DNA of 39,586 nt, from positions 206,175 to 245,760 of the forward strand of contig NZ_MBFM01000003.1 of the NCBI RefSeq assembly GCF_001696715.1, written 5' to 3'. This document shows, piece after piece, positions 17,102-25,570 of this stretch. Positions within the stretch are counted from its first letter, which is position 1. Each line of letters opens with the position of its first letter. The notes beneath the pieces were generated by a model. It saw only the letters and a list, made by a program, of their open reading frames with translations, was not told the DNA's origin and did no database searches. A program made the translations under genes and the position numbers. The stretch comes from Thauera phenolivorans (GTDB taxonomy: Bacteria; Pseudomonadota; Gammaproteobacteria; Burkholderiales; Rhodocyclaceae).

Positions 17102-18517
17102 TCAGGCGTTCAGCGCGCCCAGCACCTCGTCGAGCATCTTCCGCGCGTCGCCGAAGAGCATCCGGTTGTTCTCCTTGTAGAAGAGCGGGTTGTCGACGCC
17201 GGCGTAGCCCGACGCCATGCTCCGCTTCATGACGATGGAGGTCTTCGCCTTCCAGACTTCCAGCACCGGCATGCCGGCGATCGGGCTGGCCGGATCCTCC
17301 TGGGCCGCGGGGTTCACGATGTCGTTGGCACCGATCACGATCGCCACGTCGGTGTCCGGGAAGTCTTCGTTGATCTCGTCCATCTCGAGCACGATGTCGT
17401 AGGGCACCTTCGCTTCGGCCAGCAGCACGTTCATGTGCCCGGGCATGCGGCCTGCCACCGGATGGATGGCGAAGCGCACGGTCACGCCCTTGTCGCGCAG
17501 GATCTTGACGATCTCGCACACCACATGCTGGGCCTGCGCAACCGCCATGCCGTAACCCGGAACGATGACGACGTTCCTGGCGTCGCGCAGCAGCTCGGCG
17601 GTCTCCACCGCGCTGATCGGCGAGACCTCGCCTGCCGGTTCCGCGCCGCCCGCCGCTGCCGAGGGCGCGCCACCGCCGGTACCGAAACCGCCTGCGATGA
17701 CGCTGAGGAAGTTGCGGTTCATCGCCCGGCACATGATGTAGGACAGGATCGCACCCGAAGAGCCGACCAGGGCGCCCACCACGATGAGCAGGTCGTTGCT
17801 GAGCATGAAGCCGGTCGCCGCGGCGGCCCAGCCCGAGTAGCTGTTGAGCATCGACACCACCACCGGCATGTCTGCGCCGCCGATCGCCATCACCATGTGC
17901 ACCCCGAAGGCGAGCGCGATCACGGTCATCAGCAGCAGCAGCGTCATGCCGACGCCGGTGGAGTGCGTGTTCAGGAACCAGTTGCCGAGCAGGATCACCA
18001 GCACGAGGCCGACCAGGTTGAGGATGTGGCGCGCCGGCAGCAGCAGCGGCTTGCCGCCGATCTTGCCGGAGAGCTTGCCGAAGGCGATCAGCGAACCCGA
18101 GAACGTGACCGCACCGATGAAGATGCCGATGTAGATCTCCACCTCGTGGATGGTCTTCTCGGCGGCGGTGGGGAACACGGTGGAGGTGTCGATGTAGCTG
18201 GCGAAGCCGACCAGGCAGGCGGCCAGGCCCACCAGGCTGTGCATCAGCGCGACGAGCTCGGGCATCTGCGTCATCTGCACCTTCTTGGCGGCGTACAGGC
18301 CGACGCCGGCGCCGATGAGAAGCGCGATGATGATCCAGGGGAGGCCGCCCGCGCTGACCTGCGGACCGAACACGGTCGCGATGACCGCGAGCGCCATGCC
18401 GATCATGCCGAACAGGTTGCCGCGGCGTGCGGTCTCCGGGTGAGCGAGGCCGCCGAGGCTGAGGATGAAGAGGATGGTGGCGCCGATGTATGAGACGGTG
18501 GCCATGCTTGAGGTCAT
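17102..18517 (-). CDS. pntB: NAD(P) transhydrogenase subunit beta
   Basis: 471 residues, normal length. The first ~270 residues form the membrane domain II with about nine hydrophobic helices. The C-terminal ~180 residues are the NADP-binding domain III, with [46 protein letters not shown] and the [19 protein letters not shown] segment. With PntA it forms the proton-translocating transhydrogenase that uses proton motive force to move hydride from NADH to NADP. A glycine/alanine-rich linker near 285-300 joins the two domains. It starts 10 bp after the pntA stop, clearly the same operon. Confidence 0.97.
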   Translation of the reverse strand: MTSSMATVSYIGATILFILSLGGLAHPETARRGNLFGMIGMALAVIATVFGPQVSAGGLPWIIIALLIGAGVGLYAAKKVQMTQMPELVALMHSLVGLAACLVGFASYIDTSTVFPTAAEKTIHEVEIYIGIFIGAVTFSGSLIAFGKLSGKIGGKPLLLPARHILNLVGLVLVILLGNWFLNTHSTGVGMTLLLLMTVIALAFGVHMVMAIGGADMPVVVSMLNSYSGWAAAATGFMLSNDLLIVVGALVGSSGAILSYIMCRAMNRNFLSVIAGGFGTGGGAPSAAAGGAEPAGEVSPISAVETAELLRDARNVVIVPGYGMAVAQAQHVVCEIVKILRDKGVTVRFAIHPVAGRMPGHMNVLLAEAKVPYDIVLEMDEINEDFPDTDVAIVIGANDIVNPAAQEDPASPIAGMPVLEVWKAKTSIVMKRSMASGYAGVDNPLFYKENNRMLFGDARKMLDEVLGALNA

Positions 18518-18527
18518 TGTCGTCCCC

Positions 18528-20111
18528 TTATTTGCGGAACATCGCCAGCATGCGACGCGTGACCGCGAAGCCGCCGAACATATTGACGGCCGTCAGCGCG
18601 AGCGCGAAGAAGGCCAGGAACAGGATCAGCCCGTCGGGTCGGTCGGTCACGCTGTCGGCCAGCGGCGGCGCCACCTGCACCAGCGCACCGATCGCGATGA
18701 TCGACGAGATCGCATTGGTCACGCTCATCAGCGGCGTGTGCAGCGACGGCGTGACGTTCCACACCACCATGTAGCCGACGAAGCAGGCCAGCACGAACAC
18801 CGTGAAGTGCGACAGGAAGCTCGCGGGCGCGTACAGCCCGACGAGCAGGAACAACAGCGCACCGACGCCGAACACGGTGGCCAGCGACTTGACCGACATC
18901 GGCGCGCCGGCGCCATGGCCGTGGCCCTTGGGCGCGGCGACCGGCGGGGCGGCCGGTTTCGGGGGCGGCGCCGCCAGCTTGAGCGGTGGCGCCGGCCAGG
19001 TGACGGTGCCGTCCTTGATGACGGTCAGGCCACGGAGAGCATCGTCCTCCATGTTGACGTTGATCACGCCGTCCTTGGTCTTGCACAGCTCCTCGGTCAG
19101 GCGCAGGAGGTTGTTCGAGTAAAGGGTGGATGACTGCTTGGCCAGGCGGCTGACCAGGTCGGTGTAGCCGATGATGGTGACGCCATGGCGGACCACGGCC
19201 TCGCCGGGCACGGTGAGTTCGCAGTTGCCTCCCTGCTCGGCCGCCATGTCGACGATCACGCTGCCGGGCTTCATGCTCGTCACCATCTCGGCGGTGATGA
19301 GCTTGGGTGCCGGCTTGCCCGGAATCAGCGCGGTGGTGATGATGATGTCGGCGTCCTTGGCCTGCTGCGCGTACATCGCGCGCTGGGCCTGCTGGAAACC
19401 CTCGCTCATCACCTTTGCATAGCCGCCGCCACCGGAGCCTTCTTCTTCGTAGTCGACCTTGACGAACTCGCCGCCGAGCGACACCACCTGGTCGGCGACC
19501 TCGGCGCGCGTATCGTTGGCACGGACGATGGCGCCCAGGTTGGCGGCGGTGCCGATGGCGGCCAGACCCGCCACGCCCGCGCCGGCGATGAACACCTTGG
19601 CCGGCGGGATCTTGCCCGCGGCGGTGACCTGGCCGTTGAAGAAGCGGCCGAACGCATTGGCCGCCTCGATCACGGCGCGGTAGCCGCTGATGCCGGCCAT
19701 CGAGGTCAGCGCGTCCATCTTCTGCGCACGCGACAGCTGGCGCGGCAGCGCATCGATGGCCAGCACCGTGGCCCGCTTGGCCGCGAGCCGCTCCATCAGC
19801 TCGGGATTCTGCGCCGGCCACACGAAGCCGATCAGCATGCCGGCTTCGCGCATCAGCGCGACTTCGTCCAGGCTCGGCGGACGCACCTTGAAGACGATGT
19901 CCGCGCGCGCCCACAGCTCGGCGGCGCTGCCGACGACCTCGGCACCGGCGGCGCGGTAGGTATCATCGCTGAAATTCGCCGCGTCGCCGGCGCCACTTTC
20001 CACCGCGACGGTGAAGCCCAGCTTGACGAGTTTTTCCACTACGTCGGGAACGGTCGCGACGCGCTTCTCGCCCGCCGCGGTTTCTGTCGGTACTCCGATC
20101 AGCAAAGCCAT
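18528..20111 (-). CDS. pntA: NAD(P) transhydrogenase subunit alpha (alpha1-alpha2 fused)
   Basis: 527 residues in the Escherichia coli-type fused arrangement. The NAD-binding domain I covers about residues 1-380 ([15 protein letters not shown] start, [22 protein letters not shown] Rossmann loop, mobile-loop region near 220-235 with an acidic/glycine-rich [14 protein letters not shown]). A proline/alanine-rich linker of about 30 residues follows, and then four membrane helices with [14 protein letters not shown]. In some alphaproteobacteria these parts are two genes; here they are one. First gene of the pnt operon. It provides NADPH from NADH and may couple to NADH made by the hydrogenase or beta-oxidation genes nearby (inference). 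Confidence 0.97.
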   Translation of the reverse strand: MALLIGVPTETAAGEKRVATVPDVVEKLVKLGFTVAVESGAGDAANFSDDTYRAAGAEVVGSAAELWARADIVFKVRPPSLDEVALMREAGMLIGFVWPAQNPELMERLAAKRATVLAIDALPRQLSRAQKMDALTSMAGISGYRAVIEAANAFGRFFNGQVTAAGKIPPAKVFIAGAGVAGLAAIGTAANLGAIVRANDTRAEVADQVVSLGGEFVKVDYEEEGSGGGGYAKVMSEGFQQAQRAMYAQQAKDADIIITTALIPGKPAPKLITAEMVTSMKPGSVIVDMAAEQGGNCELTVPGEAVVRHGVTIIGYTDLVSRLAKQSSTLYSNNLLRLTEELCKTKDGVINVNMEDDALRGLTVIKDGTVTWPAPPLKLAAPPPKPAAPPVAAPKGHGHGAGAPMSVKSLATVFGVGALLFLLVGLYAPASFLSHFTVFVLACFVGYMVVWNVTPSLHTPLMSVTNAISSIIAIGALVQVAPPLADSVTDRPDGLILFLAFFALALTAVNMFGGFAVTRRMLAMFRK

Positions 20112-20316
20112 GAACTTGAATTCTCAAAGATCTCAATTTTGAATGGGCGCGTTGCCCCGCGGCAACCGGCCGCACGGGCTTCATCCAGCCAGGGTTCGCC
20201 GGGTCTCCCCGTTCGCGTCAGTTTTTCTCTCTTTTTCGTCGACACCCGGCAGCACGAGCCATGTCGCAGGCGAATTCCGCGATGGCTGTCTCGATTGGTG
20301 AGATGACATTCTCGCA
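20112..20316. promoter_or_regulatory. Upstream region of pntA
   Basis: 205 bp between the MauG-like gene stop and pntA start, both leftward, so it holds the pntA promoter and the end of the mto transcript. A short perfect hairpin GTTGCC/GGCAAC (20151-20156, 20161-20166) is present. On the minus strand TTGCCG, an 18-base spacer and CAAAAT make a weak sigma-70-like pair close to the start codon. Nothing stronger is seen. Confidence 0.3.
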
Positions 20317-21504
20317 TTACATCGAGGAACTCGGAACTGCCACCGCGATGCCGGGCTTGTCCCGGCCCTGACGATGCGCGTTCCGGCCGCCAAGCGTCTT
20401 CAGGAAGGCGACCAGCGCCGCCTTTTCCTCTGCGCTCAGGTGCAGCGGCGCGATCAGCGGGCTCTGGTCCGGCGCGCCTGCGCCGCCGCGGTCGTAGTAC
20501 TCGACCACCGCGGCCAGCGTGGGCAGCGAGCCGTCGTGCATGTAGGGCGAGGTCGCCGCGACGTCTCTCAGCATCGGCGTCTTGTACGCCCAGCGGTCCT
20601 GCGGATCGAGCGTGATCTCGAAGCGGCCGAGGTCGCTGCGCGGCACGGCGCCGATGCTGCGCACGGTGGCGGCGCTCATCGTGGCGCTGATGCCGGGCGC
20701 CAGCTCGAACTCGACTTCGGGCCGCGCCTTGCCGCGCAGCCAGCCGATGCCGGTGTTGTGATAACGAAAATCCGAGAACAGCGCCGCGCGCTCGCCGATC
20801 AGGTGGCAGCTGGCGCAGCGTCCCTTACCGGTGAAGATCGCGAGACCGAGGCGTTCCTCGCTGTCGAGCGCGTCGTTCGCGTTGCCGTAGCGGTAGCGGT
20901 CGAAGCGCGAATCGCCGGAGACGAGCGTCCGCTGGTAGCTGGCGAGCGCCTCGCCCACGCGGTCCGCGCTCGCGCCGCGCCCGGCGAAGGCGGTCTCGAA
21001 CAGACCGGCGTAGTCGGGCAGGGCGCGCAGGCGGTCGAGCACGTGGCCGAGCGAGGGGTTCGCCATCTCGTCCGGGGCGAGCAGTGGTCCCCAGACCTGG
21101 GTTTCCAGCGCGCCGTCCCGGCCGTCGTGGAACAGGCGCGGATGGTAGGCGACGTTGAGCAGGGTGGGCGCGTTGCGACGCACGCTGGCGCCTTCGCTGC
21201 CCACCGGGGTGCGCAGTTCGTTCGATGTGAAGCCTTGCTCCGGCATGTGGCACATCGCGCACGACATCGCGCCGTTGAAGGACAGGCGGCGATCGAAGAA
21301 CAGCTTTCGGCCGAGTTCGACCTTCGCCGCAGTGGGAGGGTTGTGCGGCGGAAACGGCACCGCGGGCAGTCCGAGCGGGGCGTCTATCGCGAGCGGCGCC
21401 TCGGTCTGCGGGCCGCCGCCCCATGCGGGTACCGCCGCCAGCGTTGCCGCAAGCAGCGCCCAATTACCGATCCGCCGGCTCCAGCAACAGCGTCTCGATG
21501 TCAT
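20317..21504 (-). CDS. Di-haem cytochrome c peroxidase / MauG-like protein of the methanethiol oxidase cluster
   Basis: 395 residues with a signal-peptide-like N-terminus (positive, then LLAATLAAVPAWG), so periplasmic. Two haem c sites are visible: CAMCH (C82, C85, H86) and CASCH (C230, C233, H234), the pattern of bacterial cytochrome c peroxidase and MauG. MauG-type enzymes make oxidative protein modifications, CCPs reduce peroxide. Its position after mtoX and the SCO gene matches known methanethiol oxidase clusters, where a maturation role is proposed; alternatively it could remove the H2O2 the oxidase makes. Its ATG lies 41 bases inside the end of the SCO gene, indicating translational coupling. 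The start is the least certain point. Confidence 0.9.
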   Translation of the reverse strand: MTSRRCCWSRRIGNWALLAATLAAVPAWGGGPQTEAPLAIDAPLGLPAVPFPPHNPPTAAKVELGRKLFFDRRLSFNGAMSCAMCHMPEQGFTSNELRTPVGSEGASVRRNAPTLLNVAYHPRLFHDGRDGALETQVWGPLLAPDEMANPSLGHVLDRLRALPDYAGLFETAFAGRGASADRVGEALASYQRTLVSGDSRFDRYRYGNANDALDSEERLGLAIFTGKGRCASCHLIGERAALFSDFRYHNTGIGWLRGKARPEVEFELAPGISATMSAATVRSIGAVPRSDLGRFEITLDPQDRWAYKTPMLRDVAATSPYMHDGSLPTLAAVVEYYDRGGAGAPDQSPLIAPLHLSAEEKAALVAFLKTLGGRNAHRQGRDKPGIAVAVPSSSM

Positions 21505-22165
21505 TGAGCATCACCTCCGGAAGCAGGTAGGCGGTGGTGTAGATCTCGCGCACGCGGCCGCGCGGATCGATCAGGAACAGCTTCAGCATGTGGTTCAGCA
21601 CCCGCGTGGGCCGTCCCCTGTCGTCGAGTTCCACCGACACGTCCTGCCCCAGCGCGTCGAGCATCGGCTTCAGCTCGGCGACCGAGCGCGTGGTGAGAAA
21701 GTGCCAGCGCAGTACAGCGCCTGGATCGGCGAGCTTGCCCGCGTAGCGCTTCATCTCGGTGGGGTCGTCGTGGGTGGGATCGAAGGACAGGCTGACCAGG
21801 CGCACGGCGAGCGCGAGTTCGGGACGCGCGAGCAGGCGTGCGCGGATCGTCATCATCGTCTCGTACGCCAGCGGACAGCCGATCGGGTCGGTGCAGTAGG
21901 TGTACATGAACGACAGCAGCGTCACCCGCCCCGTGGTGTAGCGCGAAAATGCCTGGTGGCGGCCGTTGGTGTCGAGGACCATGCCCTCGGGCGCGCGCTG
22001 GATCGGCGGCAGGGCATAGCTGCCCGCTGGCGGGGGAACGAAGCCCTGTACGGGCGTCCGGGGGGCGAGTTCCGGCGAGGCGGCGCCGTGCGTCGGGGCG
22101 GTCGCCAGCAGACCGCCGGCCACGAGCAACGCGGCGCCTGCCGTCCGCCAGCGGGCGCGGTACAT
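21464..22165 (-). CDS. SCO1/SenC-family copper protein with atypical C-x5-C motif
   Basis: 233 residues with a signal peptide (AALLVAGGLLATAPTHGA) and a thioredoxin-like SCO domain. SCO proteins carry copper on a C-x3-C pair plus a distant His. Here the pair is C91 and C97 in CTDPIGCP, so five residues separate the cysteines, not three; the His is conserved as H192 in NHMLKLFLID. The spacing may alter copper binding or mark a subfamily. It lies 6 bp after mtoX and overlaps the MauG-like gene, so a role in loading copper into the methanethiol oxidase is the natural inference. Confidence 0.88.
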   Translation of the reverse strand: MYRARWRTAGAALLVAGGLLATAPTHGAASPELAPRTPVQGFVPPPAGSYALPPIQRAPEGMVLDTNGRHQAFSRYTTGRVTLLSFMYTYCTDPIGCPLAYETMMTIRARLLARPELALAVRLVSLSFDPTHDDPTEMKRYAGKLADPGAVLRWHFLTTRSVAELKPMLDALGQDVSVELDDRGRPTRVLNHMLKLFLIDPRGRVREIYTTAYLLPEVMLNDIETLLLEPADR

Positions 22166-22171
22166 GTCCGC

Positions 22172-23506
22172 TCAGCGCCGCGCCAGCAGCGGCGAGCGGT
22201 CGTCGTTCTGCACCGCGCGCCGGCCGGGCGCGGCCGAGAACTTCATGTGGTGCGCGCGGCCGAGCTCGAGCGCATAGAAATCCAGCGCGAACTGTTCGGT
22301 CAGGGCCTTGCCGTCCCAGTGGTAGAGCTTCAGGAACTGCTCGTCGTCGCCGCCGCGCTTGTCCCAGTTGCCCAGCAGGCTGCTGGTGAAGTAAACCCGC
22401 TTGCCGTCCCAGCTCTGGCTCACCATGTTCACCTGTTTGCCGATCACCTTCTCGTAGGTCTGCACCGGCGCTTCGGGGTTGGAGAGATCGAAGTAGCGCG
22501 TCTTGCCGTCCATGAAGGTGTTTACCCACAGGCCCTTGGCATCGGCGCTGATCGAGATGTCGACCGGCAGCGGAATCTTCGCCGGATCGCCGATGTCCGC
22601 TACCGCCTTCGTCAGCCATTCGCCCGCCTCGTCCTGCTTCACCAGCACGAGCTTCGAGGTCAGCGCGGTTGCGGTCAGCGCCCAGTTGTCGTCCGGCTTC
22701 AGCGACCAGCGGATCTCGAGCGGTGAGCCCGGCACGCTCATCACCTTCTCCGGCTTCATCGCCTTCAGGTTCCACATCACCATGGTGTTGCCGAAGCGCT
22801 TCATCGCCTCGCCGTCCTGCACCAGCTTGCCGAAGTCCATCATGTAGTTGTTCCAGCCGGTGAAGCTGGAGGTGAGCAGCGCGTTCTTCTGCGGATTGAT
22901 GCCGATGTCGTAGCCGTAGCCGTCGGCAGCCACGCCGTCGTGCTCGCCGGTCGGCATGTCGTAGCGGGCGACGAACTCGCCCTTGTTGTTGTACACCGCC
23001 ATGCCGGTGCGTCCGCCATGGTCCTGCGTGTTCGACAGCCCCTGCACCAGCATGCGCCCGGGCAGCGCGTAGAAGGTGTGCGGACCGACGTAGCCGGTCT
23101 TTTCGGCGAAGTCGGAAATGGTGCGGACCAGCCGGGGCTTGGCCGGATCGCCGCCGATGTCGAACACGAAGATCCTGTTGTCGTCCAGGCGGCCGGCCCA
23201 CAGGTAGCGACGATCGTCGGTGAAGCCGCCGTGGTGGGCCTCGCCGCGCCCACCCACGCTGAGCGTGTGCACCACCGTGCCGTAGGACTTCGATCGTGGA
23301 TTCACATCCACGGTGACGAGCTTGTCCGACTCGTCGCCGAGCCCCTTCACCCCGAGCGTCCCCACGTGGACGTAGTCTTCCTGGCCCTCGATCAGGGTGC
23401 TGAGGTAGGGGGAATTGCAGGTTTCGTCGGCGCTGGCCGCTTGCGCGACGAGCATTGACGGCAGCATCAGGGCCACCATCATCGTCCGCCCACGAGGCAT
23501 TCTCAT
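22172..23506 (-). CDS. mtoX: Methanethiol oxidase, SBP56 (selenium-binding protein) family
   Basis: 444 residues; starts with a signal peptide (MVALMLPSMLVAQAASA, cleavage near residue 26), indicating a periplasmic enzyme. The mature part is the SBP56 beta-propeller: CNSPY near the new N-terminus, then GEAHHGG, VGPHTFYALPGRML, TQDHGGRTGMAVYN, GYDIGINPQKNALLTSSF, PVDISISADAKGLWVN and a late RAHHMKFS. The repeated His motifs fit the copper site reported for this family. Reaction: CH3SH + O2 + H2O to formaldehyde, H2S and H2O2. The ATG has a consensus GGAGGTG site. First gene of the cluster, with a perfect TTGACA upstream. Confidence 0.9.
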   Translation of the reverse strand: MRMPRGRTMMVALMLPSMLVAQAASADETCNSPYLSTLIEGQEDYVHVGTLGVKGLGDESDKLVTVDVNPRSKSYGTVVHTLSVGGRGEAHHGGFTDDRRYLWAGRLDDNRIFVFDIGGDPAKPRLVRTISDFAEKTGYVGPHTFYALPGRMLVQGLSNTQDHGGRTGMAVYNNKGEFVARYDMPTGEHDGVAADGYGYDIGINPQKNALLTSSFTGWNNYMMDFGKLVQDGEAMKRFGNTMVMWNLKAMKPEKVMSVPGSPLEIRWSLKPDDNWALTATALTSKLVLVKQDEAGEWLTKAVADIGDPAKIPLPVDISISADAKGLWVNTFMDGKTRYFDLSNPEAPVQTYEKVIGKQVNMVSQSWDGKRVYFTSSLLGNWDKRGGDDEQFLKLYHWDGKALTEQFALDFYALELGRAHHMKFSAAPGRRAVQNDDRSPLLARR

Positions 23507-23598
23507 GGCGCACCTCCTTCTCTCTGTCGGTATTGCAACCGCCGGCCAAGGCCTGAAGGGTATTGCGCCGCATCTCGACTTATGGTAGGGCGGTTACA

Positions 23599-23611
23599 TC
23601 TAGAAACTAGA
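23599..23611. promoter_or_regulatory. Palindrome TCTAG-AAA-CTAGA over the mtoX -10
   Basis: Perfect 5-bp arms around three A residues, overlapping the proposed -10 of mtoX. Possible operator; short, so chance is not excluded. Confidence 0.4.
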
Positions 23612-23632
23612 AGTCAGTGCCGTCCCTGTCAA
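23604..23632 (-). promoter_or_regulatory. Candidate sigma-70 promoter of mtoX
   Basis: On the minus strand TTGACA (23632-23627, perfect -35) is followed after 17 bases by TAGTTT (23609-23604, a weak -10). Initiation would fall near 23597, about 90 bases before the mtoX ATG. The weak -10 lies inside the palindrome TCTAG-AAA-CTAGA, which suggests the promoter needs or excludes a bound factor. Confidence 0.5.
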
Positions 23633-23638
23633 TCTGCT

Positions 23639-23670
23639 TTCGATGGCGGCGGTGCCCGCGTGCCATCGAA
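23639..23670. promoter_or_regulatory. Inverted repeat in the mtoX / esterase divergent region
   Basis: TTCGATGGC at 23639-23647 and GCCATCGAA at 23662-23670 are perfect 9-bp arms separated by 14 bases. It lies just upstream of the mtoX -35 and 28 bp before the esterase start, a position where an activator or repressor could act on both genes. It could also form a hairpin in the esterase leader. Confidence 0.45.
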
Positions 23671-23698
23671 CCCTCAACCACGATCACCCAGGCGGAAC

Positions 23699-24379
23699 AT
23701 GCCCGAAATCAATTTTCTCGAGATCGAAACTGCGCCCCGGCCCTCGGTGGCCGTCATCTGGATGCACGGACTCGGAGCCGACGGCACGGACTTCGAGCCT
23801 GTCGTCCCCGAACTCGGGCTGGCATCGGCGCCCGCCGTGCGCTTCGTGTTTCCCCACGCGCCTTACCAGCCGGTGACCTGCAACGGCGGCTACGTCATGC
23901 GCGCCTGGTACGACATCGTGTCGCTCGAGCCCGACAGCCGGGAGATCGATGAGACGGGACTGCTCGCTTCGCGCGCCCTGATCCGCGGGCTGATCGCGCG
24001 CGAGGTGGGGCGCGGGATTCCGAGTCATCGCATTTTTCTCGCGGGATTCTCCCAGGGCGGCGCGGTGGCCTATCTGACGGCGCTGACGCATCCCGAGCCC
24101 TTGGCGGGCGTGATCGGCCTGTCCACCTACATTCCCGCCCCCGAGCTCATCACCCGCGAGCTCGCCGAGGCCAACCGCGGGATCCCGATCTTCGCCGCCC
24201 ACGGCAGCGAAGACGACGTCGTCGCGCCCGGCCTGGGCCTGCAGGCGCTCGAACTGTTGCGCAGTCTCGACCTTGCGCCGGACTGGCACGTCTACCCGAT
24301 GCCGCACGCGGTCTGCCCGCAGGAGATCGCCGACATCGCCGCGTGGTTCAAGGGTCGCCTGGACGCCTTGCCCGCCTGA
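23699..24379 (+). CDS. Carboxylesterase / phospholipase (alpha/beta hydrolase, EstB-like)
   Basis: 226 residues of the small abhydrolase_2 family (carboxylesterase, acyl-protein thioesterase-like). The WMHGLGADGTDF oxyanion segment is near the start; the nucleophile is Ser118 in GFSQGG, the acid is in GSEDDVVAPG (about 172-173) and the base is His203 in MPHAVCP. No signal peptide, so cytosolic. AGGCGGA lies just before the ATG at 23699; upstream in-frame sequence is not conserved-looking. It is divergent from mtoX and convergent with the SDR gene. Natural ester substrate unknown. Confidence 0.9.
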   Translation: MPEINFLEIETAPRPSVAVIWMHGLGADGTDFEPVVPELGLASAPAVRFVFPHAPYQPVTCNGGYVMRAWYDIVSLEPDSREIDETGLLASRALIRGLIAREVGRGIPSHRIFLAGFSQGGAVAYLTALTHPEPLAGVIGLSTYIPAPELITRELAEANRGIPIFAAHGSEDDVVAPGLGLQALELLRSLDLAPDWHVYPMPHAVCPQEIADIAAWFKGRLDALPA

Positions 24380-24409
24380 GTGATTCGCCGTGCGAGCCGT
24401 GCGCCGCCG

Positions 24410-25162
24410 CTAGCCGATCGTATAGCCGCCGTCGACGACGAAGTCCTGGCCGTAGATGTTCTTCGCCGCATCGGAGGCGAGGAACAGCGACATCTCGGCG
24501 ATGTCCTCGGGTTCGCCGAATCCGCCGGTCATGAGGCGCGCATTGATCTGTTCGGCCACGGAGCCGAGCACATCGGGCGGCAGCCCGACCGTGCCCCACA
24601 GCGGTGTCCCGATCGGGCCCGGGGCGATCGAATTGACGCGGATGCCCTTCGGGGCGAGCTCCGCGGCCAGGGTCTGGGACAGCGATTTCAGCGCGGCCTT
24701 GCTCGCGCTGTAGATCGCCAGCCCCGGAAAACCCACCTGGGTGAGGAAGGTGGTGATGAACTGGATCGAACCGCCCTTGCGAACATGCGGAATGAACAGG
24801 CGCGCAGTCTCGGACGCCCCGTACAGGTTGACCGAGAACTGCGCGTCGAACGCCTCGCGGGTGCTTTGCTCGAACGGCACGACGCGCGCGATGCCGGCAT
24901 TGGGAACGAGGACGTCGACCCCGCCGAAGCGGCGGACGGTTTCATCCACCAGGCGCTGCAGGTCCTCTTCGTGTGTCACATCGCCGGCGACGGCCGCGAC
25001 CCGCTCGGGATGGGCGGCCTCGAGTTCGGCGAGGGCCGTGGCGCTGCGCGCGAATGCCACGACCTGCGCCCCCTCTTCGACGTAGCGTTCGACGATCGCC
25101 CTGCCGATGCCGCTGCTCGCTCCGGTAATCACCGCGACCTTGCCGTCCAGTTTTCCTGTCAT
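24410..25162 (-). CDS. Short-chain dehydrogenase/reductase (SDR)
   Basis: 250-residue classical SDR. Cofactor loop TGASSGIG (13-20), NAG (88-90) and the catalytic YSASK (Tyr151, Lys155) are present; the usual catalytic Ser 13 residues before the Tyr is Thr138 here (SIQFITTFL), which is less common. Arg37/39 near the end of the second strand hints at NADP use. The ATG at 25162 is preceded by GGAG; upstream codons in frame are rejected. Substrate unknown. It stands alone, leftward, with a perfect FNR-like palindrome 77 bp upstream. Confidence 0.9.
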   Translation of the reverse strand: MTGKLDGKVAVITGASSGIGRAIVERYVEEGAQVVAFARSATALAELEAAHPERVAAVAGDVTHEEDLQRLVDETVRRFGGVDVLVPNAGIARVVPFEQSTREAFDAQFSVNLYGASETARLFIPHVRKGGSIQFITTFLTQVGFPGLAIYSASKAALKSLSQTLAAELAPKGIRVNSIAPGPIGTPLWGTVGLPPDVLGSVAEQINARLMTGGFGEPEDIAEMSLFLASDAAKNIYGQDFVVDGGYTIG

Positions 25163-25231
25163 GTCCGTCTCCGTGGGTTGTCCCGGCGCCGGGAGGTGAG
25201 CGCCAGCATGGATGCCCTGAAAACCCGGCTC

Positions 25232-25254
25232 ATTGACGCGCGTCAATTCGAATT
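25232..25254. promoter_or_regulatory. FNR/DNR-like palindrome upstream of the SDR gene
   Basis: ATTGACGCGCGTCAAT (25232-25247) is a perfect 16-bp palindrome containing TTGAC-N4-GTCAA, the half-site pattern of CRP/FNR-superfamily oxygen and nitric-oxide regulators. It runs into a second palindrome AATTCGAATT (25245-25254). If it acts at -41.5 on the SDR gene, initiation would be near 25198. The tRNA genes on the other side are a less likely target. Confidence 0.5.
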
Positions 25255-25317
25255 TCCGGCCCTGCGGGCGGGGCGGAGGAAGCGATTGCGCCGGGGGGAT
25301 GAATTTTGCGGAGACTT

Positions 25318-25327
25318 GCTATAGAAT
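25318..25327 (+). promoter_or_regulatory. Extended -10-like element upstream of the tRNA pair
   Basis: TGCTATAGAAT lies about 56 bp before tRNA-Gly and fits an extended -10 (TGn then TATAGA). No convincing -35 is seen at the right spacing. Confidence 0.35.
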
Positions 25328-25382
25328 GCGCGCCTTCGGTGAGCATGCAGCGTATGCAGCCCCGCTTGCCGGACTTCCAAAC

Positions 25383-25458
25383 GCGGCAGTAGCTCAGTTG
25401 GTAGAGCGCAACCTTGCCAAGGTTGAGGTCGAGAGTTCGAGACTCTTCTGCCGCTCCA
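25383..25458 (+). tRNA. tRNA-Gly (anticodon GCC)
   Basis: Acceptor stem GCGGCAG pairs with CTGCCGC, D-arm AGCTCAGTTGGTAGAGC, anticodon stem CAACC/GGTTG around TTGCCAA (anticodon GCC), T-arm with TTCGAGA, discriminator T and an encoded CCA. Complete cloverleaf of 76 bases. Confidence 0.97.
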
Positions 25459-25468
25459 GTTTCCGGTT

Positions 25469-25543
<75 letters not shown>

Positions 25544-25570
25544 CCTCCCTCTCGGCCCGCGCTGCGCCTC

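Noticed and set aside
17033-18493. Long plus-strand frame opposite pntB
   Set aside because: His/Asp/Arg-rich antisense shadow of a well-conserved membrane protein.
23535-23555. Sigma-54-like TTGGCC...TTGCA upstream of mtoX
   Set aside because: GG and GC are 9 bases apart, not the required 10, and a better sigma-70 -35 lies upstream.
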